64,000 bases of DNA from Arthrobacter rhombi (GTDB taxonomy: Bacteria > Actinomycetota > Actinomycetes > Actinomycetales > Micrococcaceae). The position numbers and the translations under genes were made by a program. This document shows, piece after piece, positions 33,558-41,860 of the stretch; the first letter of the stretch is position 1, and each line of letters opens with the position of its first letter. The stretch lies in NCBI RefSeq assembly GCF_900163545.1, contig NZ_FUHW01000033.1, positions 1 to 64,000 of the forward strand. The letters are read 5' to 3'. The notes under the pieces are model-generated. The model did no database searches. It was given only the letters and a program-made list of their open reading frames with translations, and had not been told where the DNA came from.

Positions 33558-34254
33558 TCAGCCGCCGTCGTGCGCCCGTAGCCGCGATACCGCCGCGTCG
33601 ACCAACGGACCCCGAATGCGGTGATTGTTGTCCGTGATCTGGTGGACGACGTCAGGAACCGTGTCAGGCCTACCGGGTGCCCCGGCATCAAAGGGCGGAT
33701 GGGGGTCGTGCTCGATCATCAACTGGGCACGCTTGGCCGTCTCCTCATCCCACAACCTCGCGATGATCTCCAATCCGACGTCGATTCCACTGGTTACTCC
33801 GCCTCCGGTGACTAGTGTTCCGTCCCAGACCACCCGCCCCTCCTGAGATGGCACCGAAGCGTTCAAGGAGCGGGCGGGAGGCCCAATGGGTGGTGGCACG
33901 CCTTCCGGTCAGGAGGCCGGCAGCATCCAAGACGAAAGCGCCCGTGCAGACGCTGGACACATAGCGAGCATTCCGTGCCTGGGTGCGAACAAAAGCCAAC
34001 GCTGCTTCGTCGTTCAACAGGTCGAAGGCCCCGTTGCCGCCGGGCACCATCAGCAGATCTGCTGGCGGAGCCTCGGCAAAGGTTGTGGTGGGCAGAAGAG
34101 AAAAACCCGTATCGGTGGGCACGGGTCCCACATCGTGCCAGACCAGGTCGATGACGACGTTCGGAGCGAGTGAGAACACCTGTACTGGGCCCGTGAGATC
34201 AAGCTGCGTGACCCGGGGGAACAGCAGGCAGGTGATTCTGAAGGGCTGGTCCAT
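33558..34254 (-). pseudogene. DJ-1/PfpI-family gene with a frameshift
   Basis: The frame from 34254 begins MDQPFRITCLLFPRVTQLDL and runs with good similarity to the DJ-1/PfpI (GATase1-like) family, including the nucleophile elbow SSVCTGAF (C103), as far as RFGAI. It then loses similarity and turns into GGAGGLGRN. The other frame picks up at RVVWDGTLVTGGGVTSGIDVG and reaches a stop at 33558. The total span of 697 bases is one more than a multiple of three, consistent with one inserted base near 33836-33850. It is either a recent pseudogene or a sequencing slip. Confidence 0.8.
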
Positions 34255-34319
34255 GCCCCGATGATCTCACCCGATGGCCGGCAATTCGACGGCTGTCGAA
34301 CACGGGTTGGTGCACAAAC

Positions 34320-34649
34320 TCAGATGGCCGGGGCAAAGTAGAGGTCCGCGTGGAGCTTGCAGCCCGGGTTGAACCGCGCGCCACAACAAGGACAGTCGGT
34401 TCTGGCGAGGTACTCGGCGATGCCGAGCTCGTACCCGCACACTCCACACATCACGGCCCGCGCGTCGTATTTGGTGACTGGCCAGCATCGGGCCGCGTGC
34501 TGCCCGGGAATCTCCGCATGGCAGAGGTGGCACGGATAGTACTCACCGCAGCAATGGAACCGGATCGCGATGACGTCCAGAACCGTCTGGTAGTGCGCGC
34601 AGCGGGTCTGCCCGTCCACCACCTGGCCCAGAACCCGTGGCCGGCTCAT
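34320..34649 (-). CDS. CHY zinc-finger protein
   Basis: The 109-residue product is packed with Cys and His pairs: RCAHY, HCCGEYYPCHLCHAE, MCGVCGYEL and CPCCGARFNPGC. This is the CHY zinc-finger pattern, which binds several zinc ions and has no confirmed bacterial function. ATG 34649 overlaps the bioN stop by four bases (ATGA), so it is translationally coupled to the biotin transporter operon. Confidence 0.85.
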   Translation of the reverse strand: MSRPRVLGQVVDGQTRCAHYQTVLDVIAIRFHCCGEYYPCHLCHAEIPGQHAARCWPVTKYDARAVMCGVCGYELGIAEYLARTDCPCCGARFNPGCKLHADLYFAPAI

Positions 34650-35242
34650 TGCACACCCCGGGCCGAGAGTGCCTCTCCGAGTTCGTCAGCATGTTTGAGC
34701 GCGACGACCAGGAACGGCACCACGAAGGTCGACAGGCCGCCGCGGGCTCCGCGGGCGCGCTGGGCCTCGCGCACCCCGGATCCCAGGCGGGCCAGCACCG
34801 GCACCGTCGTGATCGTCACCGACAGCAGCAGGGCGACCCTTTCCGGGTCCACCCCCAGACGGGCCAGCGGGGACAGGCCTCGTTCGACGGCGGCCAACAG
34901 GTCGGTCAGCCGGGTGGTCAGCACCAATAACCCTGCCAGGAGGATGGCGGCGACGACGCGGGAGGAATTGGCCGCCGCGGCTTCGAGGGGCATGAAGATG
35001 AGTTGGGCGAGCAGGGTGATCCCGATGAGCCAGCGCACGGCGATGAGTTGACGCCAGAGTTCGGAGAGGCCCAGGCCTCCCAGAAGATACCCGAGTACGG
35101 CCACGACCCAGGCCATCCCTGCGGCCCAGTACGTCGACGGCAGGAAGGACAGGCCCAGCACCACCAGCATCAGGAGGAGGGCCTTCGGGCCGGTGGGCAG
35201 GCGGTGCAGCAGGCCGTTGCCCGGGCGGTAGAGACTCAGCAT
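34646..35242 (-). CDS. bioN: Energy-coupling factor transmembrane protein (BioN)
   Basis: The 198-residue protein is the T component of an ECF transporter: about five membrane helices and two Ala-Arg-Gly coupling motifs (RARGARGG and LSARGVQ). With BioM and BioY next to it, it belongs to the biotin uptake system. It starts at ATG 35242, seven bases inside the end of bioM, so expression is coupled. Confidence 0.9.
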   Translation of the reverse strand: MLSLYRPGNGLLHRLPTGPKALLLMLVVLGLSFLPSTYWAAGMAWVVAVLGYLLGGLGLSELWRQLIAVRWLIGITLLAQLIFMPLEAAAANSSRVVAAILLAGLLVLTTRLTDLLAAVERGLSPLARLGVDPERVALLLSVTITTVPVLARLGSGVREAQRARGARGGLSTFVVPFLVVALKHADELGEALSARGVQ

Positions 35243-35922
35243 GCCAGGGACTGTTCGTAGGTGGCCAGCACCTCGGCGGGTTCCCCGACGGACTGGACCC
35301 GGCCCGAACCGATCAGTACTGCCGTATCGCAGCGTAGGGCCAGCTGTGGGTCATGGGTGACCAGCACCAGTTGGTGGGCCCCGCCGAGGAATAAGTGGTC
35401 GGCCACTTTGCGTGAGTTACGGGTATCCAGCAGGGCCGTGGGCTCATCGGCGATGACCAGTTCGGGGCGTCGTACGAAGGCCCCACACAGGGCCAGGAGC
35501 TGTTTCTGACCACCCGAGAGTTCATGGGCGGAACGATCAGCCAATTCGGACAGACCGAAAGCTGAGAGTGCCTCGCTCACGCGGGCCGCTTCTTCTGGGC
35601 GAGGAAGCTTCTCGGAACGCAGCGAAAACGCCACATCCTCGCCGACGGTAGGCATGATGATCTGGGCATCGGGGTTGCTGAAAATAAGGGCCACCAGCCG
35701 CCGCAACTCGCGTTTCTGCTTCACCGGGTCTACGCCGTGGACACGCACGGTCCCCGAGGTCGGGGCCACCAGCCCGCCGATGACCCGGGCGAGGGTCGAT
35801 TTACCGGATCCGTTCTCCCCAATAATCGCGATCCTGCGGGAGTCCACGTTCAGGGAGATCCCTTCAAGCGCGGTCGTTTCGCCCAGGCGCACGCCCACCT
35901 GGTCCAGCGAGATGGAATTCAT
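35236..35922 (-). CDS. bioM: Biotin ECF transporter ATPase (BioM)
   Basis: The 228-residue ATPase has Walker A GENGSGKST (35-43), LSGGQKQLLAL and LVIADEPTALLD. It energises BioY-BioN biotin uptake. It lies 61 bases after bioY and overlaps bioN. Its short length is normal for single ECF ATPases. Confidence 0.9.
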   Translation of the reverse strand: MNSISLDQVGVRLGETTALEGISLNVDSRRIAIIGENGSGKSTLARVIGGLVAPTSGTVRVHGVDPVKQKRELRRLVALIFSNPDAQIIMPTVGEDVAFSLRSEKLPRPEEAARVSEALSAFGLSELADRSAHELSGGQKQLLALCGAFVRRPELVIADEPTALLDTRNSRKVADHLFLGGAHQLVLVTHDPQLALRCDTAVLIGSGRVQSVGEPAEVLATYEQSLAC

Positions 35923-35983
35923 CGCCAGACCTCGAAAGGGGCGGCCACTGCACGAGCGATGGCGGCGCTCTGCGGCCGGAACA

Positions 35984-36613
35984 TCACCGGATGCTCTCGG
36001 CGGGGCGCTCGCCGTCCGCAGGGGCGGAGACGGTGACGGGAGCCTGGGTGCTGGCCTCCCGCCGGCGGAAGGCCCGGGGGTAGGCGCGGGCCAGGGTCAT
36101 GGTGATGGCGGCGGCGATGGCGGCCTTCAAGAGGTCTCCCGGCAGGAAGACGAGGCTTTGCAGCGCCGTGGGACCCAGGGGCAGGCGGGTGACGAACGCC
36201 TGGACGGGGATGCCGAAGGCGTAGATGACCACGATGCCGCCCACGAGGATCCCCAGGATCGTCCGCCACCGGGACAGTCGTGGTCCACCGTGGACGATCA
36301 GTCCGATGACGAAGGCCCCGACGATCCACCCCGCGAGATACCCGGAGGAGGGGCCGACGAAGACCCCGAGCCCGCCGCGACCGCCGGAGAGCAAGGGCAG
36401 CCCGATGGCCACCAGGATGAGCAGGACGATCATCGACAGCGCCCCGCGCCAGGGGCCCAGAACGGCACCGGCGAGCATCACTCCCAGGGTCTGGGCGGTG
36501 ATCGGGACGGAGCCGAAGACGGAGAGCCCGCCCGGCAGGCCCAATACGGCGACGATGGCGGTAAAGACGGCGATGCGGGCCAAATCTGCGGCTTCGAGAC
36601 GACGGGGTTTCAT
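35984..36613 (-). CDS. bioY: Biotin transporter substrate-binding protein (BioY)
   Basis: The 209-residue product is the S component that binds biotin. Typical BioY signatures are GSVPITAQTLGVMLAG and GPSSGYLAGW, over six membrane helices. ATG 36613 is chosen because GAGAGGGAT precedes it; the longer frame begins within the operator region. It leads the operon bioY-bioM-bioN-CHY finger and is controlled by two palindromes upstream. Confidence 0.94.
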   Translation of the reverse strand: MKPRRLEAADLARIAVFTAIVAVLGLPGGLSVFGSVPITAQTLGVMLAGAVLGPWRGALSMIVLLILVAIGLPLLSGGRGGLGVFVGPSSGYLAGWIVGAFVIGLIVHGGPRLSRWRTILGILVGGIVVIYAFGIPVQAFVTRLPLGPTALQSLVFLPGDLLKAAIAAAITMTLARAYPRAFRRREASTQAPVTVSAPADGERPAESIR

Positions 36614-36650
36614 GGGATCCCTCTCGGGCCGGTCGCCCGGCCTCAACACT

Positions 36651-36683
36651 TGAACAATGTTCATTTGAACGGTGTTCACCTTA
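36651..36683 (-). promoter_or_regulatory. Tandem BioQ-type operators and -10 of the bioYMN operon
   Basis: Two perfect 13-bp palindromes are present: TGAACAATGTTCA (36651-36663) and TGAACGGTGTTCA (36666-36678), centres 15 bases apart. They match the TGAAC-N3-GTT(C/A)A biotin operator of the TetR-type BioQ of mycobacteria and corynebacteria. On the minus strand TAAGGT (36678-36683) serves as the likely -10 and overlaps the first box, so binding would block initiation. A weak -35 (TTGTGG) lies 19 bases further upstream. Confidence 0.75.
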
Positions 36684-36751
36684 GCTGGGTGGCACTGGAA
36701 TCCACAACCGGGCGCCCAGGTGCGCGCAGCGGCCTCCGCCGTCCTGAGCCC

Positions 36752-37204
36752 TCAGGTCAGGGAAGGATGGTGATCGGATCGCACCGTCAGCACGGGAACC
36801 CCCGCATGGGCTATGCACTCTAGGCTGACGGAGCCCAGCAGCATGGAAACGAATTCATTATGGCCCCGGTTCCCCAGCACCAGCATCCGGGCGTCCGCGG
36901 ATGCCTCGGTGAGTTCGACCCCGGGGCGTCCGCGGCGCAGCAGGCGTTCGAGCGGTACGGGGCAGCCGTCGGGGAACACCTGGTCGAGCAGGCGGTCCTG
37001 GGCTGCCTGCGCATCGTCCTTGAACGCGGAGTCCTGCAGTTCGATGTCGGCGGTGTAGAACTGCGGGACCTGCCAGCATGTCACCACCCGCAGGCCGGTC
37101 CGCAATGATCGGGCCAGTTCGGCGGCCTCGTGCAGGGCGGCTGCGGAAGAGGGGGAACCATCGATGCCGACGGCGATGAGGGCGGGGGATTCAGGGGCAT
37201 TCAT
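36752..37204 (-). CDS. Universal stress protein UspA family (first)
   Basis: The 150-residue product begins PALIAVGIDGSPSSAAALH and ends with a nucleotide-binding loop GNRGHNEFVSMLLGSVS, matching the G-2x-G-9x-G-S/T ATP motif of Usp proteins. Its role is in stress survival or dormancy. It lies 48 bases from the YeiH gene in the same direction and is convergent with nothing on the left. Confidence 0.88.
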   Translation of the reverse strand: MNAPESPALIAVGIDGSPSSAAALHEAAELARSLRTGLRVVTCWQVPQFYTADIELQDSAFKDDAQAAQDRLLDQVFPDGCPVPLERLLRRGRPGVELTEASADARMLVLGNRGHNEFVSMLLGSVSLECIAHAGVPVLTVRSDHHPSLT

Positions 37205-37252
37205 GTCGGGCCTTTCGGTGGGTGTGCGTGACCGGGCGGGGTGTCGCCGGGA

Positions 37253-38293
37253 TCAGTCGCCCAGGTGCACCAGCATGATGCCGCCGAGGGCGATGCAGGA
37301 GACCAAGACGGTGGAGGCGGCAGCCAGGATGAAGGGGCGGACGCCCACGCGGACCAGGTTGCGGATCTTGACTCCGCAGCCGAGGCCGAACATTGCCGCA
37401 GACAGCAGCGCGGTCTGGGCGAACTGGCCGGCCTCGAGGACCCCGCCGGGCAGCTCGACGGTGGAACGCAGCGCGATCATGGCCAGGAAGCCGATGATGA
37501 ACAGGGGAACGATGGGTGGGCGCTTGCCATCGGCCGCAGCGATATTGCCGTTGCGGCGCTGGCGGATGCTCAACACGGCGACAACGGGGGCCAGCAGCAA
37601 GACACGGGCCAGTTTGACGATCACTGCGACAGCGAGCGCGCCGCCACCAATGATGCCGCCGGCGGCAACGACCTGGGCGATCTCGTGGATGGAGCCACCG
37701 GCCCAGAGGCCGTTGAGCTCGTTGCTGAGCCCGAGGGCCTGGCCGAGGAGCGGCACCAGGGGGATCATCAAGGTGCCGAAGATGACCACGAGGGCGACGG
37801 CGGTGACCACGTCTTCCTCCTCGGAATCGGCGACGCCTTCGACCCCGGCGACGGCTGCGGCACCACAGATGGAGAAACCGCAGGCGATCAGCAGCACCTG
37901 CCCCGGGCGCATCTTCATCAGCCGACCCATCAACAGGGTGCCGAAGATGCCACCGGCGACGATGCAGACGATGACCACCAGCATCGGTGCGCCCAAGGAG
38001 ACGATGTCCCCGATGACCAATTGCAGGCCCAGGAAGACGATGCCGAGGCGCAGCAGCTTCTTCGCGGCGAAGGTGATTCCCGGGGCGGTGCGTTCGGGCA
38101 GTCGCAGGAGATTCGTGGTGGCGATGCCCAGCACGATGGCGATGATCAGGGCGCTGACGCCGGGCAGCAGATGACTCAGCGTCATGGAGAGGGCGGTGGC
38201 GACCGCGCACACCAACAGTCCGGGGGCGAAGCGTTGGAAAAGGTGGCCGCCGCGGGTTGCGACGCCTGGACGTGTTTGGGTATTGGTGCTCAT
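37253..38293 (-). CDS. YeiH-family putative sulfate/sulfite exporter
   Basis: The 346-residue product is a ten-helix membrane protein of the YeiH family with the signatures GSIHEIAQVVAAG and GFSICGAAAVAGV. Family members are predicted to export sulfate or sulfite, often beside a LysR regulator (YeiE). The divergent LysR gene 70 bases away fits that. No clear ribosome site precedes ATG 38293, so the start is the family-based choice. Confidence 0.87.
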   Translation of the reverse strand: MSTNTQTRPGVATRGGHLFQRFAPGLLVCAVATALSMTLSHLLPGVSALIIAIVLGIATTNLLRLPERTAPGITFAAKKLLRLGIVFLGLQLVIGDIVSLGAPMLVVIVCIVAGGIFGTLLMGRLMKMRPGQVLLIACGFSICGAAAVAGVEGVADSEEEDVVTAVALVVIFGTLMIPLVPLLGQALGLSNELNGLWAGGSIHEIAQVVAAGGIIGGGALAVAVIVKLARVLLLAPVVAVLSIRQRRNGNIAAADGKRPPIVPLFIIGFLAMIALRSTVELPGGVLEAGQFAQTALLSAAMFGLGCGVKIRNLVRVGVRPFILAAASTVLVSCIALGGIMLVHLGD

Positions 38294-38351
38294 GAACCGA
38301 GGTTTTCACGCCGCGCCCACCGCCGGTAGCCATCGGTTCGGCATGGGGTCA

Positions 38352-38357
38352 TATCAT
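38352..38357 (+). promoter_or_regulatory. -10 element of a leaderless promoter for the LysR gene
   Basis: TATCAT is followed by GAGCGT and then ATG 38364. The six-base spacing implies a leaderless transcript. The 70-base gap between the divergent YeiH and LysR starts probably also holds the regulator's binding site, but no clear T-N11-A palindrome stands out. Confidence 0.5.
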
Positions 38358-38363
38358 GAGCGT

Positions 38364-39254
38364 ATGGGTTTGAACTGGCCGGATCTGCATGCACTCGAAC
38401 TGCTGGTCGCCGTGGTGGATGAAGGCAGCGTCGGTGCCGGGGCGCGCAGCATGGGTATGGCACAGTCCAATGCCAGCCGCCTGATCTCCCGGCTCGAGGC
38501 GACGGCGGGCACCCCGCTCCTGCAACGCGGCCCTCGAGGTTCCGTGCCCACCGCCCGGGGCGTGGAACTGGCCGAGGCAGCGCGGACATTGTTGAAGCAG
38601 TCCCGGCACTTTATGGGAGTGTTGGGCGCCGGGAAGACCGCAGGGCCTGTCGAGTTGCGGGTCGGGGCCAGCCAGACGGTGGCCGAAAACCTGCTGCCGG
38701 CGTGGCTGGCAGAATTGCGCCGGCGTTTGCCTGAGGTGCGCGTACAGCTCCAGGTCCTGAATTCGGCCCAGGTGATCTCCAAGGTCCAGCACGGGACCTT
38801 GCAACTGGGCTTCGTGGAGACGCCGCATCTGCCGGTGGGGATTAGTGCCGCTGTGGTTCAGGAGGACGAGTTGGCCGTCGTCGTGGGTCCGGAGCACCCG
38901 TGGTCGGAGCGACACGGGAGCCTGGGGTTGCAAGAGTTGGCCCGGACCCCGCTGGTGGTCCGCGAACGGGGGTCGGGGACCCGGGAGGCACTTGAACAGC
39001 TCCTGGCCGGACGCGAGGCGGCGGAGCCGGCGCAGGTGCTTCACAGTAATGCCGCCGTGCGCATTGCCGTGGCCTCCGGTGCGGGGCCCGCGGTGCTCAG
39101 CGAGTTGGCCTTGCGGGAGCAGCTGGCTTCCGGGACGTTGTTGCGGGTTCCGCTCGATGGCGAAACGCCACACCGTCCCCTGACGGCCGTCTGGTTGGGG
39201 CCGCAGCGACTAGCCGGGCCGATCGCGGAACTCGTGGCGATCGCCGCCGACTAG
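38364..39254 (+). CDS. LysR-family regulator (YeiE/CysB-like)
   Basis: The 296-residue product has an N-terminal winged helix (LHALELLVAVVDEGSVGAGA followed by the recognition helix in MAQSNASRLISRLEA) and an effector domain from about residue 95 (PVELRVGASQTVAE). It is divergent from the YeiH gene, as YeiE is in other bacteria, so it likely controls that exporter in response to a sulfur compound. ATG 38364 is supported by the -10 element and the start of homology. Confidence 0.88.
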   Translation: MGLNWPDLHALELLVAVVDEGSVGAGARSMGMAQSNASRLISRLEATAGTPLLQRGPRGSVPTARGVELAEAARTLLKQSRHFMGVLGAGKTAGPVELRVGASQTVAENLLPAWLAELRRRLPEVRVQLQVLNSAQVISKVQHGTLQLGFVETPHLPVGISAAVVQEDELAVVVGPEHPWSERHGSLGLQELARTPLVVRERGSGTREALEQLLAGREAAEPAQVLHSNAAVRIAVASGAGPAVLSELALREQLASGTLLRVPLDGETPHRPLTAVWLGPQRLAGPIAELVAIAAD

Positions 39255-39461
39255 ACCGGGGCCGGTCCTGCTACGGTGAGCACGGGTGGACGGTGTGGTC
39301 CGGCCAGGCTGGCGGGTCACCTGATTCACTGGCCTGCTCCGCTTTGGGGTCACGACCCGTTCGCGTGGTGACCTGCTATTTGGTGCCACCGACAAGGCAG
39401 TCCGGTGTGGGCTTGATCGTCAAAGGTGCGTTTGCGGCGCACCGGAAGAGGTGAGCACAGC

Positions 39462-39908
39462 ATGGCAACGAATCCTATTGTGGTGGGCGTCGACGGTTCG
39501 GACGACTCCAAGGCCGCCCTGAAATGGGCTGTCGAATACGGGCGCCGGTACGAGGCCCCCGTTGAGGCACTCGCAGTTTGGAATGTCCCGTACTCTTTCG
39601 GGTTTATGCCTCCCTACGCCGGAAGCCGGGCTGAGGTCAAAGAGAATGCCCAAAAGATGCTGGACGATACCGTGCAGGACGCCGTGGGTGGTGATGCGGG
39701 GGTGATCCAGCGGATCGAACATGGCCTCCCTGCCGAAGTGCTCGTCGTCGCCTCGGGATCGGCGCAGCTGCTGGTGCTGGGTACGCGCGGCCATGGTGCC
39801 TTCGCCGGGATGTTGCTGGGGTCGGTGAGCCAGCACTGCGCGAGCCATTCCAAATCCCCCTTTGTGGTGGTCCCGAATCCTGAAGGTCGGGGCAAGCCGA
39901 AGAAGTAG
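39462..39908 (+). CDS. Universal stress protein UspA family (second)
   Basis: The 148-residue product reads NPIVVGVDGSDDSKAALKWA at the start and GTRGHGAFAGMLLGSVSQHC late, with the full ATP-binding motif. AGAGG precedes ATG 39462. The upstream gap (39255-39461, 207 bases) contains three copies of GGTCAC on both strands. It is one of two Usp genes flanking the YeiH/LysR pair. Confidence 0.88.
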   Translation: MATNPIVVGVDGSDDSKAALKWAVEYGRRYEAPVEALAVWNVPYSFGFMPPYAGSRAEVKENAQKMLDDTVQDAVGGDAGVIQRIEHGLPAEVLVVASGSAQLLVLGTRGHGAFAGMLLGSVSQHCASHSKSPFVVVPNPEGRGKPKK

Positions 39909-39926
39909 GTCCAGCGACGGTGCCCT

Positions 39927-39963
39927 GCTCCGGGCCCACGGAGTACTTCCGGGGGCCCGGAGC
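39927..39963. terminator. Bidirectional terminator between Usp and lipoprotein genes
   Basis: GCTCCGGGCCC (39927-39937) pairs perfectly with GGGCCCGGAGC (39953-39963), with a smaller inner CGGA/TCCG pairing in the 15-base loop. It lies between two convergent genes. Confidence 0.7.
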
Positions 39964-39999
39964 CTCGCTAGAGCGCGGGGCGCTGTGCTCCGGTGAAGG

Positions 40000-40842
40000 T
40001 CACGCCGACTTCAGGCTGTCGAGGACACGCTGCGCCTCATCGGCGATATTCTGCATGGCCTTCTGATCTGCTTCCTTGCCTTGGACCTGCAGCTGTACTT
40101 GCAGCCCGTCGTCGAGCAGCGAGACGTTGGAGCCGGGGATCTCGGTGCCCTGCACGGTGATCACCGTGCGCAAGGCCACCGATGAGGGCGCCTTGGTCGT
40201 GACCTTGGCTTCCTCCATCTTCATCTTGGTCTTGATGCCCATGAGTTCAACGTCCATCTGCTGGCAGTCGTCCAAGGCGTCTATTCCCTCATCGAAGGTG
40301 GCCTGGGTTTCTGCGGGGTCGCCCGCGGACATGATCGTGATCGAGATGGACTGCATCGGGTCCTCAGGGTTTGGATACGTGCCGACCGCGATGTTGTTCT
40401 TTTTCAGTTCTGATTCTATGTCGATGCCCTGGGCTGAATTGCACTTTTCGGGAGAAATCTTCATTCCCTCAACCATGGCCCCGGCGGCACCTGCCTGGGC
40501 GCGCAACGTCTTCCCCGAAAGAATCTGAGCTCCTGGATCCTCGTCGAAGAAGTCGGTCACTGCCTTCTTGAGCTGGGTATCGGAGAGGGCTGCGCCATTC
40601 CCGGCGTCGGAACCTTTGGCTGCAGGGGACGAACCGCTCTCAGCTGATTGCGCCGGTGGGGCACTGGAGGACTGGGCGTTGGCCGCTGGGGCGGAAGTCG
40701 ATGCCTCGCCGGCGGCGCCCGGGGTCGAGGATGATGCCGCCGCGGGGGAATCATCGGATGCTGAGTCCGCTGAACCGGAGCAGCCGGTCAAGGCCAGCGC
40801 GGCCGCCAGGGGGATGGTGAGGTAAAGCGGTTTCTTGGACAT
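40000..40842 (-). CDS. Predicted lipoprotein of unknown function
   Basis: The 280-residue product has a lipobox LALTGC (C21) and then a long low-complexity Ser/Ala/Pro/Gly region (about 22-80). The remainder (about 85-280) is a soluble domain with several Cys (CNSAQGID and CQQM) and a C-terminal QKAMQNIADEAQRVLDSL. It has no recognised family. It is convergent with the Usp gene. A DUF4853-like or Mce-independent surface protein is possible, but I cannot support a name. Confidence 0.75.
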   Translation of the reverse strand: MSKKPLYLTIPLAAALALTGCSGSADSASDDSPAAASSSTPGAAGEASTSAPAANAQSSSAPPAQSAESGSSPAAKGSDAGNGAALSDTQLKKAVTDFFDEDPGAQILSGKTLRAQAGAAGAMVEGMKISPEKCNSAQGIDIESELKKNNIAVGTYPNPEDPMQSISITIMSAGDPAETQATFDEGIDALDDCQQMDVELMGIKTKMKMEEAKVTTKAPSSVALRTVITVQGTEIPGSNVSLLDDGLQVQLQVQGKEADQKAMQNIADEAQRVLDSLKSA

Positions 40843-41047
40843 ATGTTCCTCCGTCGGATGAGGGCAAGTGATGGGAAGAAGCCTTGAAATGGTGATCGGC
40901 CCCCGCTCGATGGGTAGCGGGGATCCGCGCCACTTGGGTTAACCTATCCGATGGATGACTGGGGGGCTAGACACGTGCCCCTCTGGTGCTGGACAGTGCT
41001 GCGGGTGGCCGGAAGGCGCTGCGGAGGAGGGCGGCAGGTCCTGACAC

Positions 41048-41078
41048 GAAAAAGGTCCCCGGCCGAAGCCGGGGACCT
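41048..41078 (-). terminator. Rho-independent terminator of tRNA-Arg
   Basis: On the minus strand AGGTCCCCGGC TTCG GCCGGGGACCT is followed by TTTTT: a perfect 11-bp stem, a stable UUCG loop and a T tract at 41048-41052. It lies 24 bases past the tRNA 3' end. Confidence 0.93.
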
Positions 41079-41101
41079 GATCCTGGTGACCCAAATATAT
41101 G

Positions 41102-41174
41102 TGCCCTCGAAAGGATTCGAACCTTCGACCTTCTGCTCCGGAGGCAGACGCTCTATCCCCTGAGCTACGAGGGC
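41102..41174 (-). tRNA. tRNA-Arg (anticodon CCG)
   Basis: Read on the minus strand, the 73-base molecule begins GCCCTCG and ends CGAGGGC plus discriminator A. The D-arm is AGCTCAGGGGATAGAGC, the anticodon arm TCTGC-CTCCGGA-GCAGA with anticodon CCG, and the T-arm has GGTTCGAATCC. It reads the CGG codon. CCA is not encoded. It sits alone, 86 bases left of a membrane-protein gene, and ends at a strong terminator. Confidence 0.97.
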
Positions 41175-41260
41175 GTGCCGCAGATTGCTGCGCGGCGGGG
41201 AACCTCAAAGAGCTTAGCAGGAACCGGACGCCCACGTGCAACCCGGGCGGCCCCGGGGCA

Positions 41261-41860
41261 CTAGTCGGGATTCTCCGGGCGCCGGGCAACCCGTGAGGCC
41301 GCCCAAGCGCCGGCCATCAAAATACCTGCCGAGGCGATGCCGGCCAGGGCCCCGAAGGCGCCGGTGGCCGGTGTGGCCCACCAGGAGAGCAGGAAGACGA
41401 CGACGGTGAGAAGCTGGGCAGCGATTTGCGGCGCCGCAGCGGCCCGGGCGGCTTCGAGGAGCGCGTCCCGGGTGAAACGGGCCGATCGTGGTGCCAGGGC
41501 AGCCAGCGCCAACAACAGATAAATGCCATGGGCGGCCACAACATACAGCGGCAGGGTCCACAACCCCACCGTGCTGACCTGCAGGTAGGCGGCGCCCAAT
41601 AACAGTAAGGCAATCAGGGCCGTGACGTGTTGGGGCCAGCGTAGGACCAGCACGGCGACGGCGACCACGACGGTCACCCCGGAACCGAGAGCCAGAGGGT
41701 CCCACCCCTCGGCGTTGAGCACCGCCGCTGGCAGGCAGCCGGCCACGAGCATACCAGCCGCCAGGACGGCCAGCAGTGAGGCCGGATATGTCCCGACGGC
41801 CAACGGCTCCATCGACGGGGGACGGCGTTCGGGACGGAACCGACGCGACAACATGTTCAT
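41261..41860 (-). CDS. Membrane protein, last gene of the MoxR/DUF58 operon
   Basis: The 199-residue product starts MNMLSRRFRPERRPP, then has about five hydrophobic stretches (25-47, 58-75, 82-115, 140-160 and 165-185). No family is recognised. ATG 41860 overlaps the stop of the DUF58 gene by four bases, so it is co-translated. An internal ATG (MEPLAV, 41812) is the alternative start. Confidence 0.7.
   Translation of the reverse strand: MNMLSRRFRPERRPPSMEPLAVGTYPASLLAVLAAGMLVAGCLPAAVLNAEGWDPLALGSGVTVVVAVAVLVLRWPQHVTALIALLLLGAAYLQVSTVGLWTLPLYVVAAHGIYLLLALAALAPRSARFTRDALLEAARAAAAPQIAAQLLTVVVFLLSWWATPATGAFGALAGIASAGILMAGAWAASRVARRPENPD

Noticed and set aside
36651..36678. LexA/SOS boxes upstream of bioY
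   Set aside because: The actinobacterial LexA box is GAAC-N4-GTTC; here the spacing is three bases and the context is biotin transport, so BioQ is the better match.
37191..38333. 380-codon leftward Arg/Pro/His-rich frame
   Set aside because: It overlaps the YeiH gene in another frame and has the composition of a frame shadow.
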